DNA of 64,000 bases from an uncultured Rhodanobacteraceae bacterium. GTDB lineage: Bacteria > Pseudomonadota > Gammaproteobacteria > Xanthomonadales > SZUA-5. The stretch is from contig CALEZI010000057.1 in assembly GCA_937928755.1 (NCBI GenBank), positions 1 through 64,000 on the forward strand, written 5' to 3'. A model generated the notes under the pieces. The model saw nothing but the letters and a program-made list of their open reading frames with translations. It had not been told where the DNA came from and ran no database searches. Shown in pieces: positions 50,811 to 60,431 of this stretch. Position 1 is the stretch's first letter. Each line of letters opens with the position of its first letter. The translations under genes and the position numbers were made by a program.

Positions 50811-53753
50811 TCAGGGTGTCCCCGCGGTCGCTTCGAAGCCGTCGCTGAACACGCCTTCCTCGGCTCCGGCGGAGCCCACCGACAGCGCGGCGAACCACTC
50901 GTCGAAGGTCAAGCCTTCGAATGCGTTCAGATCGTTCAGGCGGGAAAGTTCGTTCTCGATGTCCGCGCGCAAGGCGGGTGAGCCGGCCAGCGCCCAGCCC
51001 TGCCACACCGTGCGCGCCTGCGTCAGCAGTTGCGGCGTCATCCGATACTCTCCGCCGCGGCCTTCAACCAGGGCGGTGAGGCCGGGGCGGAAGCTCAGAT
51101 AGGTCGCGATACGCTGCTGCAACAGCGTAGGGTCGGCGCGAGTGATCGCCGCAATCTCGTTCGCGTGCAAGCGCCACAGATCGAGGTAGTAGCGGCCGGC
51201 GGCGCTGGCGTTGAAATGCTGGCGCAGGGCACCGCCCAGGTCGTCGAGTGAGACCGTCCCGGCGGTCGCCTCTGACGAACCCAGAAAGCAGGCAAAGCCG
51301 ATGTAGCACAAAAAGTTGGTTTCGCACTGGTCGACAAGCTGCATCACGCAGTCGCATAACACGCTGCCCGGTCGGGTCCAGACCGACTCCAGCGAGCCGC
51401 CGCGCGGATCGGCGCCGAATCCGCGTCGTGGCGATGTCAGCGCGGCCAGCCGCAGGCGGTTGGCGCCGGTCTCGCTGTCGTACCACGCCAGATAATCGGC
51501 GCCGCTGGCGTCCATATCGATGCGCCCGGCAAACGTCTCGACCAGGCCGAAGCTGCCGTTCACCGAGGGCAGTCCGCGCATCGCGTGGGTCAGCCGATCC
51601 AGAAAGTCATCGCCGCGCACCCGTGCCAGCAGGCGCGCGCCCGGCAATGCGCCGTTCTTCACCGCGACGCGCAGCTCGAAGGCTTCGCCGGCGGCGCGAA
51701 ACGGGGCAAACCCGGCATCCACCTCGGTCACGGTGACGGTGTCGCCTTGCCGATGGGTGTCGTAGGTCTGCATGCCCAGCAGTTGATCGTCGTCCTCGAC
51801 ATTGCGCTGCGCCAGCGCCAGCAGCGCACGCCCGTCGTCCAGCATGGCGATATCCAGCGTGGCGGCGCCGAAGAAAATCTCGCCTTCGAACGAGCGATTG
51901 ATCAGTTGGATATCGCGTCCGGCGGCGGTGCTGGCCAGATCGCCCACCCGCTGAACTTCGAAACCGCGCAGCCTGCCTTCAGTGAACGAGATCTCGGCGG
52001 CGCGCACGCTGACCAGCCGACGCAAGGGTTCGCCGGTGTCCATCTGCGCCTCGAACAGCGCCGAGCGCAGGCGACGCGGCACGCTGATCGGCCACGCGCC
52101 GCCGTCCACCAGTCGCTCGAATGCCTCGCCCGGGCGGCCAATCCGTACAACCACCTGCTGCGCCGCCAGATCGGCATGGCTGATGAACACCAGACCGTCG
52201 CTGGCCACGTGCACCTGGGCGTCGTGGCCGCCGCTGTCGAGCGTCACCGCGCTGAAAGTGCTCGCGCCTGCGACGCGATGCGCATAGATCAACTGGTTCG
52301 CGGCGGCCTGCCGAAACACCACGTGCTCGCTGCCGTCCTCGCCGATCGCAACGTCCAGATCGCGGGTATCGCCAACACCCGTCGCCACATTGCTGCGCTG
52401 GAAGCTGCCGGCTTCAGTCCAACGCTGAATCACGACGGTGTCGCTGAACGCGGCGAGCAGCACCGGCCGACCCCGCGCATCGCGGGTCAGCGCGGTGCCG
52501 GCGTGTCGGTTGATGCCGGTTTCGCCGCCGATCACGTTGCGCACCTGCCAGTCGGGCAGGAAACCGAAATAGTCGAGATCGGCGTGCATTGGGCGATGCT
52601 GGATCGCGTGCGACACGCCGCGTCCCAGCACCGCCGCAAGCACGCCCTGATCGCTGGCCGGCACTGCCGGAGCTAGTGGCGTACGGCCAAAATCGCTGAG
52701 CTGCGGCAAGCCCGGCAGGCCCTCGACTTCAAGCGGCAGACGGGCGTAACGATAGGGGCTGATGTCGCCGCTGGCGTCCGGTCGACGCAGGATGGCCTGC
52801 CAGGTGAACGCCGGTGCATCGAAACCCAACGCGGATGCCTCGGCCTGCGGCTGGCCGGAGCCATAGCTTTCGACCACGCGCGCAAACCAGACGCCCAGCA
52901 GTCCACGCGCCAGCAGTTCGACCCGCCGGTCGCCGTCCACCGACGAGGCAAACAGCACGGCCGGCCGTGCGCCGGCCGTTCCGGTATGCGAGACGAACAG
53001 GCGGCCCGCGCTTACGCCGCTGGGTCGCAGCGTCGAGGTGCTCCAGGTGCTGCCGTCGAACTCGGCAAAGCGCAAGCCGCGCTCGCCGTCGACGATGCTG
53101 GAGTAAGCCAGATACAGCCGATCGCTGAAGTTGTCGGTCAGCGCCAGCCCGGCGATTCCGCTGCCGATCGCGGGCAAGGTCTGTACGCTCCATTGGCCAT
53201 CGAAGCCGCGTGTCTGCAGGCGCAGCTCGCCGCTCAGCGGATCGACAAAAGCCAGCCACGCGTGGATTCCGTTGGGCGCCACGGCGAGATCGAAGTCCGA
53301 ACTCGCCGGCGCATCGGGCAAGATCTCGGCGCTGGCCGATTGAAAGTTGGATGCAAGGCGCAGCACGCGCACGCGGCCTTCGGCGACACCGCCGTTGCCC
53401 TGATCGTGGTAGGCCACGTAGGCTTGGCTGCGCGCCTCGATATCGACGCGACCGATCGCCGCCGCGTTGACCCAAGCCAGCGGCAGCGGCTGCCAGCCGT
53501 AGCCGTCGCCGCGCAGCAGTTCCAACTGAATCGGATCCTGCGGTGTGCGCGTGAGCCCGGCGGTGTCTGCCCAAACCACCAGCGGCTGGCCGGAATTGCT
53601 GACGCTGATCGCAACGGCTGGCGCGACATCGCCAGCGGTGACCAGGGTGCGTCCTTGCCAGGCCTCGGGAGTGATCGGCGGCTCGGCAGCGCGGATCGAA
53701 TCCGCATCAACGAGGAAGGCGACAAGCAGCAAGCAGCGGGCAAGCATGAGCAT
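50811..53753 (-). CDS. Large secreted beta-propeller-like protein with FxDGFE C-terminus
   Basis: A 980-residue exported protein I cannot name. MLMLARCLLLVAFLVDADSI begins the signal peptide, ending near IRAAEP. Repeated short segments with AVAPNGIHAWLAFVD, ALTDNFSDRLYLAYSS, AIGEDGSEHVVFRQA and MDASGADYLAWYDS look like beta-propeller blades. A late Cys-rich stretch (VLCDCVMQLVDQC, then NFLCYIGFACFLG) has six cysteines in about 30 residues. It ends AEEGVFSDGFEATAGTP, containing the shared F-x-D-G-F-E motif. Start at ATG 53753 (or 53747) is chosen for the signal peptide. It is divergent from the beta-helix gene. Confidence 0.82.
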   Translation of the reverse strand: MLMLARCLLLVAFLVDADSIRAAEPPITPEAWQGRTLVTAGDVAPAVAISVSNSGQPLVVWADTAGLTRTPQDPIQLELLRGDGYGWQPLPLAWVNAAAIGRVDIEARSQAYVAYHDQGNGGVAEGRVRVLRLASNFQSASAEILPDAPASSDFDLAVAPNGIHAWLAFVDPLSGELRLQTRGFDGQWSVQTLPAIGSGIAGLALTDNFSDRLYLAYSSIVDGERGLRFAEFDGSTWSTSTLRPSGVSAGRLFVSHTGTAGARPAVLFASSVDGDRRVELLARGLLGVWFARVVESYGSGQPQAEASALGFDAPAFTWQAILRRPDASGDISPYRYARLPLEVEGLPGLPQLSDFGRTPLAPAVPASDQGVLAAVLGRGVSHAIQHRPMHADLDYFGFLPDWQVRNVIGGETGINRHAGTALTRDARGRPVLLAAFSDTVVIQRWTEAGSFQRSNVATGVGDTRDLDVAIGEDGSEHVVFRQAAANQLIYAHRVAGASTFSAVTLDSGGHDAQVHVASDGLVFISHADLAAQQVVVRIGRPGEAFERLVDGGAWPISVPRRLRSALFEAQMDTGEPLRRLVSVRAAEISFTEGRLRGFEVQRVGDLASTAAGRDIQLINRSFEGEIFFGAATLDIAMLDDGRALLALAQRNVEDDDQLLGMQTYDTHRQGDTVTVTEVDAGFAPFRAAGEAFELRVAVKNGALPGARLLARVRGDDFLDRLTHAMRGLPSVNGSFGLVETFAGRIDMDASGADYLAWYDSETGANRLRLAALTSPRRGFGADPRGGSLESVWTRPGSVLCDCVMQLVDQCETNFLCYIGFACFLGSSEATAGTVSLDDLGGALRQHFNASAAGRYYLDLWRLHANEIAAITRADPTLLQQRIATYLSFRPGLTALVEGRGGEYRMTPQLLTQARTVWQGWALAGSPALRADIENELSRLNDLNAFEGLTFDEWFAALSVGSAGAEEGVFSDGFEATAGTP

Positions 53754-53929
53754 GGTCTGAGTCCGCAGGAAAAGGTGACGACTCAGCCGGCTGGGCTGGA
53801 TCGCACAGTTGCGACGCGCGGAGGCAAACATTCTTCTCACGCTCGATCTGGATCGTCCCATGCGTCCGGTTGCGAGAAGCTTGCCTCGCGCGCCACGTCT
53901 ACTCCGCATCGACAGCAGCGGAGTGCGCC

Positions 53930-55573
53930 ATGCGATGGAGTGGAGTGACTTGGATGCTGCTGGGCCTGATGCACGCGGCAACCCTTCAGGCCGCCGACTA
54001 CCACGTCTGCGACTGTGCCGCTGGTGCGGCTCCCACCTGCGTGGCGGGCAATGACGGCAACAGCGGCAGCGCCAGCACGCCGTGGCGCAGTTATGAACGC
54101 GCGCGCAGCGCGTTTGCCGGAATTGCCGCCGGCGATGCGATCCGCTTCTGTCGCGGCGGCGCGTTCACGATTGGCGCCTCGGCGCGCTGGGTCAACGACG
54201 CCTGCCGCGCCGACTCGCCGTGCACCATCGCAGCTTACCTGCCGCCCAATGGCGCCGACGACCTGCCACCGCCGTTGATCCAACAAACCCAGGGTGCGGG
54301 CTTCGGCTTCGACAACACCGGTTTTGCCCGCCAGCAGGAAGGCTACGTGGTCGAGGACATCGACCTCCGTTGCAGCGCCTGCGCCAGCAACGACCCTGGC
54401 GTGTTCCTGTTCAACGATGTCGATGATGTGCGCCTGCAGCGGCTGCGGATCAGCGGCTTCGGGCTCGGCGTTTACGTCACTTATGCCAACTGCGTGGCTG
54501 GCGACCCAGCCTGTTGCGCGACAGTGGATCCCGCGTGCGATGGCTTCAGCTCGCGCTTCGCCCTGCTCAACAGCGAGATCCGCGACAGTCACGCGCAAGG
54601 CTTTCTCGGCGGCGGCGACGATCTGCTGATCGCAGGCAATCGATTCGAACGCAACGGCCGCCGCGCCGTGCTCGATCACAACATCTACCTGATCGGCGTG
54701 TACGCCCGCGGGCGAGTGATCAACAACACCCTGCTGCGCTCGGCCGCGCTGGAAACCGGTCGCTGTCGCGGCACCTCACTGGTGGCCCACGGCACGCTCA
54801 CCGACCTCACGATCGAAGGCAACCTGATCGCAGAGTCGATCGGCCTCGCCGACCCCAATTGCTGGGGCATCGAGGTGACGCCCGGCAATCCCAATCCGGA
54901 ACGCTTCCTGCGTGCCAGCGTGCGCCGCAACGCCGTGTTCAACGTCGGCACCGCGGGCATCGCGCTGGCGTCGTGCGTCGATTGTCTGGTCGAGAACAAT
55001 CTGATCGTCCATCAGCAGCCGCACGCCATCATCGGCATCCGCGCGCCGAGCACCGCCAACGGTCCCGGAGATGCCACCCTCGACGCGCTGACCGTGCGCA
55101 ACAACTCGATCTTCATCGCCAGCAGCAACAGCGTCGGCATCGATGTCGGCGCGCAGGGGAGCGGACACCGGATTGTCAGCAACGCCTTGCAGTCAGTCGA
55201 AAGCGCCGGCTTCTGGGCTTGCCTGGCCTTGAATCTGCCAACCAGCGCCTACGCAGCAGTTGATCACAACGTCTGCGGCTACGTTGCCGGTGCCCAGCGT
55301 GAATGGGAGCTGGGCTCAGGCGCACTGGCGCAGTGGCAAACGCTGAGCGGCTTCGATACGGCCTCGCTGCAACAGGCACCGGGTTTTGCCGCGCCGGCAT
55401 TTCCGGACCATGATTTGCGAGCCAGCAGCGCCCAGGCAGCGATGATCGGCCGCGGCCACCCGAGCCAGAGCGCGCCGCTCGATTTCGAAGGCCAGGCCCG
55501 CGGCGCGCCGCCGGATGCCGGCGCCCACCAGTTCGCTCTGCCTGTGTCGGTATTTGGCGACGGCTTCGAGTAG
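53930..55573 (+). CDS. Secreted right-handed parallel beta-helix protein ending in VFGDGFE
   Basis: A 547-residue exported protein. MRWSGVTWMLLGLMHAATLQ begins the signal peptide, cut near AADYHV. Repeats with N-x-I/F-x-x-N turns (LLIAGNRFERNGRRAVLDHN, VINNTLLRSA, NLIAESIGL, RRNAVFNVGTAGIALAS, NNLIVHQQPHAIIGI, VRNNSIFIASSNS) form a pectate-lyase-like beta helix. Several disulfide-prone cysteines (CDC, CSAC, ACC) lie early. It ends exactly VFGDGFE. ATG 53930 has CGGAG 7-11 nt upstream. Such proteins often bind or cut polysaccharides; catalytic residues are not evident. Confidence 0.85.
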   Translation: MRWSGVTWMLLGLMHAATLQAADYHVCDCAAGAAPTCVAGNDGNSGSASTPWRSYERARSAFAGIAAGDAIRFCRGGAFTIGASARWVNDACRADSPCTIAAYLPPNGADDLPPPLIQQTQGAGFGFDNTGFARQQEGYVVEDIDLRCSACASNDPGVFLFNDVDDVRLQRLRISGFGLGVYVTYANCVAGDPACCATVDPACDGFSSRFALLNSEIRDSHAQGFLGGGDDLLIAGNRFERNGRRAVLDHNIYLIGVYARGRVINNTLLRSAALETGRCRGTSLVAHGTLTDLTIEGNLIAESIGLADPNCWGIEVTPGNPNPERFLRASVRRNAVFNVGTAGIALASCVDCLVENNLIVHQQPHAIIGIRAPSTANGPGDATLDALTVRNNSIFIASSNSVGIDVGAQGSGHRIVSNALQSVESAGFWACLALNLPTSAYAAVDHNVCGYVAGAQREWELGSGALAQWQTLSGFDTASLQQAPGFAAPAFPDHDLRASSAQAAMIGRGHPSQSAPLDFEGQARGAPPDAGAHQFALPVSVFGDGFE

Positions 55574-55653
55574 GCCAGCCTGGCCTGCTTCGCTCCACCG
55601 GACCGCGAACCCGAGGGATCAGATCAAAGTGGTCGGCGCCGCCGCGAGCAGCG

Positions 55654-55815
55654 CCGCAAAGGACGCAAAGAAGAGCAAAGCCAGCCAGTGATTCGGCAAG
55701 GGGGAATCTGACCTCTGCACACCGCTTCCTGCTCTCTTTGCGTTCTTTGCGTTCTTTGCGGACAAAAACAGACTCCGGGGTCGCTGACGGTTTGCTGCGC
55801 GAAGCTGCACCGAAG
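55654..55815. repeat. Interspersed repeat, family D, copy 2
   Basis: CCGCAAAGGACGCAAAGAAG (from 55654) is mirrored by CTTTGCGTTCTTTGCGG ending at 55761, and is followed by a GGTCGCTGACGGTTTGCTGC block like that in copy 1 at 3932-4098. The copies agree in order and spacing of blocks but differ at many bases. This copy stops about 70 nt before the diguanylate cyclase gene, whose N-terminus appears to be missing. Confidence 0.7.
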
Positions 55816-55885
55816 CACTGCGCCAGGGACTCCTGCCGAAGCGTGGGCCGGAAGCGGCGCCGTCCCCACCGACATCTGCCCGGTC

Positions 55886-57496
<1,611 letters not shown>

Positions 57497-57631
57497 CCCG
57501 GCACACCGGGACCGACCATGCGCCGGCTCTCAGGCCCCTGTCCTCGTCTTGCCGCGTCGACTTGCGGGTTGTGGGAATATCGGGAAGCAGCGAAGGTCCG
57601 AACCTGAACCGTCACGGCAAACTGCCCAACC

Positions 57632-58654
57632 ATGCACGCGATAGACGAGAGCAACACCAGGCTGGAGCAGATCACCGAACACTTGCTGGCGCTCGACCAC
57701 CCAGGGCAATTGCGCGCGGCGGCGATCGACCTGCACATGCTCTGCTCCGACATCGTGGGCCTGAACGACAGCTCGCTCGATCCACTGGACACGACGCCAA
57801 CGCTGCTTTCCGCAGGACTTGCCATCAGCCCTCTGGGCGCGGCGCGCTGCACGCTGGATTTTGCGCGGACCGCCCAGTTCCTGCGCGGAGTTCACCGCGC
57901 GGTGCGCGTGGCCCAGGCACGCTTTCCCGAGCGGCCGGTCGAGATCCTCTACGCGGGCTGTGGTCCGTTTGCGCCACTCGCCATCCCCTTGATGACCCAG
58001 TTCACGGCAGACGAAGTCAGGTTCACTCTGCTCGACATCCATCAACGCTCCCTCGAAGCCGCACGACATCTGGTGCGCACGCTGAACTTCGATGACTGGG
58101 TCCGTGAATTTGTCGAAGCGGATGCGACCAGCTACCGACATCCGGCTCAGCAGCCGCTGCATATCCTGATCACGGAGACGATGCAGCGCGCGCTGATCAA
58201 GGAACCGCAGGTTGAAGTGACGCTCAACCTGGCACCGCAGCTCGAACCCGGCGGCATCCTGATTCCAGAGCGGATCACCGTCGATGCCTGCCTCTACGAT
58301 CCGGCGACCGAGTTCCAGACCGTCTCAACGACCAACACCGTGCAGGCGGTTGAGCGCGTGCGCATCGGGCTGGGAACGCTGCTGGATCTGAGCCTGGACA
58401 GCGTGCCGCATTTGCTGCGCGACGGGCTTCCCGGCGTGCACGTTGTAGTGCCCGTCGCGGGCTCGATGGACCTGAAGATGATGCTGAGGACGCGAGTGAC
58501 AGTGTTCGAGTCGTACTCGCTGGGTGATTACGATGCGGGCATCACCTGCCCGCATCGGAACAAGGAACTCGATGGGCTGCAGCCTGGAAGCGCGCTGGTG
58601 TTCAGCTACCGGATGGGCAGTGAACCCGGATTCCGCAGTGAGCCGACGGTTTGA
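57632..58654 (+). CDS. SAM-dependent methyltransferase resembling protein arginine methyltransferases
   Basis: A 340-residue protein with SAM motif I EILYAGCGPFAPLAIPLMTQ (about 104-123), an acidic strand end FTLLDIHQRSLEAA, and ILITETMQRALIKEPQVEV (about 180-198), whose E-T-M-x3-L pattern resembles the double-E loop region of PRMTs. A C-terminal beta-barrel-like half (IPERITVDACLYDPAT, VVVPVAGSMDLKMMLRTRVT) is again PRMT-like. The preceding segment QFLRGVHRAVRVAQARFPER is conserved in bacterial relatives. Substrate is unknown: small molecules or proteins are both possible. It stands alone with 135 nt before it and a repeat region after it. Confidence 0.7.
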   Translation: MHAIDESNTRLEQITEHLLALDHPGQLRAAAIDLHMLCSDIVGLNDSSLDPLDTTPTLLSAGLAISPLGAARCTLDFARTAQFLRGVHRAVRVAQARFPERPVEILYAGCGPFAPLAIPLMTQFTADEVRFTLLDIHQRSLEAARHLVRTLNFDDWVREFVEADATSYRHPAQQPLHILITETMQRALIKEPQVEVTLNLAPQLEPGGILIPERITVDACLYDPATEFQTVSTTNTVQAVERVRIGLGTLLDLSLDSVPHLLRDGLPGVHVVVPVAGSMDLKMMLRTRVTVFESYSLGDYDAGITCPHRNKELDGLQPGSALVFSYRMGSEPGFRSEPTV

Positions 58655-58760
58655 CGCCGATCTTCACACGCTCATCGAATCCGGATTCTCAAATCCGGGA
58701 AATTGCTCAGGCGCACGACCGACGCCGCGTCGAGCGCTTGTAGGGCGGAACCCGCGCGCT

Positions 58761-59058
58761 GAAAACCATGACCATGCCGCGATCCACCCACGCGGATTCC
58801 GCCACCCGGACCGCGACAAACCAGCGCCCGGCGAGCCGTGCGCGCAATCGGTGGATTCCGCACGATGAAGCGTGTGCGGGATCGACCCTGCCCGGGAATC
58901 CGCCTTGCTGAAGACCATGACCTTGCCGCGATCCACCCACGCGGATTCCGCCACCCGGACCGCGACATACCAGCGCCCGGCGAGCCGTGCGCGCAATCGG
59001 CGGATTCCGTACGATGAAGCGTGTGCGGGATCCCCCCTACCCGGGAATCCGCCTTGCG
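58761..59058. repeat. Two-copy tandem duplication of 149 bp
   Basis: Copy 1 (58761-58909) begins GAAAACCATGACCATGCCGC and copy 2 (58910-59058) begins GAAGACCATGACCTTGCCGC. The register is exact at 149 nt with only about ten differences. Both contain CACGCGGATTCCGCCACCCG and the end CCCGGGAATCCGCCTTGC. No gene is supported across it. It lies in the 417-nt gap between the PRMT-like gene and the HAF-repeat gene, stopping 13 nt short of the latter. Confidence 0.92.
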
Positions 59059-59071
59059 CGAACTGCACGGA

Positions 59072-60175
59072 TCAGAAGGAATGCCGGAAGATCGAGTCCT
59101 CCAGTTCGGGGATCAGCATCACGGCACGGGTTCCGGGCGTGCTGCCGAAACGGGCGGTCGCGGCAATTCGACCATCCTCGGTGATCGCAACGGCGGACAG
59201 GATGGTCCACTGCGGGAAGTCGGGCAACAAATCGTCGAGCGCGACGAGCGTACCGTCGCGCAGCAGCCAGCCGCGGGTATCGAGAGGACCGTGGCCGATG
59301 GTGGCGCTGCCGATGATTTCCGATCGACCATTGATGTCGCTCGGCCGGGTGCTGCTGGCGCCGGGATATTCAGGCAGCAGATCACCTGCGGCGCTGGGGT
59401 CGCCGAGGTCCCAGAGCAAACCGATGAATCCTGCCTGGCCACCTGGACCGCGTACGGCGCCAACTGCAGACCCGGCCGCATTCACCGCGATCGGCATCCG
59501 GTTGCGCCCGGCCACGCCGAGCGCAATCCATCCGGAAGCCTGCCACAGCAGTGGCTGATACTCCGACGTCGCCGCATGGGTGACCGCAAAGCCGAGAATG
59601 AGCGGCTGCGGACCCTCTCCAATCACCGTGGCGACGGTATCGAACTGATCCATCCAGCGGCCCAGTCCGTGAATCTGGATGGCGCCCTGCGCATCGATGC
59701 TGGCTCGATAGCCCTGCGATCGGGAAAATCCGTCGGGCGGCGGCAGCGACTGGCTACCGACGAACACACCGTCCTCGTTGATCGCCCACGGCATGCTCGA
59801 CAGATACAGCGATGCCGAACCGCAGGGCAGCGGCGTCGGAACACAGCTCAGTTCGCTGCCCGTCCGAACCCAGCCCACGCTGCTGCCCGGGTATTGACCG
59901 ACCAGCCTGCCCGAACCATTGCCGGCGCGCACATAGTGTTCATCGTAGAACCCGCTGTCGAAAATCTCGACCTGACCGTCGCCATGCACGACGAAGGGCT
60001 TCAGGCGACCGCCGCTGCCCTCCAGCATGCCGCTGAAGGTGCCGTTGTCGCGCAGATCGACGGCAATGCTGCGAACCGCGGGCGGCAGCGACTCACTGAC
60101 ATCGACGACCCGGTAAGTCTGCGCGCCGAGGGCGGCGGGAAGCGACAGGATGGAGAGCAACGCCCAGATGCGCAT
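59072..60175 (-). CDS. Secreted HAF-repeat-like protein
   Basis: A 367-residue exported protein. MRIWALLSILSLPAALGAQ is the signal peptide. The mature chain repeats short blocks with AINEDGVFVGSQ, AVNAAGSAVGAV, DINGRSEIIGSA and AITEDGRIAATA, the N-x-x-G-x-V/I-V-G pattern of HAF or autotransporter-like propeller repeats. It ends PELEDSIFRHSF, which recalls the F-x-x-G-F-E terminus of its neighbours but lacks the G-F-E. Function unknown; probably a cell-surface or secreted propeller. Confidence 0.8.
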   Translation of the reverse strand: MRIWALLSILSLPAALGAQTYRVVDVSESLPPAVRSIAVDLRDNGTFSGMLEGSGGRLKPFVVHGDGQVEIFDSGFYDEHYVRAGNGSGRLVGQYPGSSVGWVRTGSELSCVPTPLPCGSASLYLSSMPWAINEDGVFVGSQSLPPPDGFSRSQGYRASIDAQGAIQIHGLGRWMDQFDTVATVIGEGPQPLILGFAVTHAATSEYQPLLWQASGWIALGVAGRNRMPIAVNAAGSAVGAVRGPGGQAGFIGLLWDLGDPSAAGDLLPEYPGASSTRPSDINGRSEIIGSATIGHGPLDTRGWLLRDGTLVALDDLLPDFPQWTILSAVAITEDGRIAATARFGSTPGTRAVMLIPELEDSIFRHSF

Positions 60176-60431
60176 GATTCAGACCCAGGATCTCGGTACC
60201 CATCACAAGCGTGCGCCAGGATGGGTGATTGCGTCGTCAACAATGACGCAGTTTTCGCGTCTTGCGCTCGTGTGCCGGCGCGGGATCGAACCTCCAGACG
60301 TCCGGCTTCAGGGTCCGTCTGGATGTCGCCTGGCCTTCCGGCGGATGTGCCTGGTGCAAACCTTGACTCGACGCTCAGAACGCTCCGACACCCGCTGCCG
60401 CGATCACGCCGACCTCCACCATGTTCAGCGG

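Noticed and set aside
50424..50981. Plus-strand ORF starting MARVHFRAKEKSRNDK
   Set aside because: It runs through a family C palindromic repeat and into the antisense of the 980-residue secreted protein gene, with no recognisable domain; the first 60 residues could be a relic but cannot be supported.
60270..60330. tRNA-like segment (minus strand GGTTCGATCCCGCGCCGGC)
   Set aside because: It resembles a T-loop and acceptor end, but the T-stem does not pair and no anticodon arm or D-arm can be drawn.
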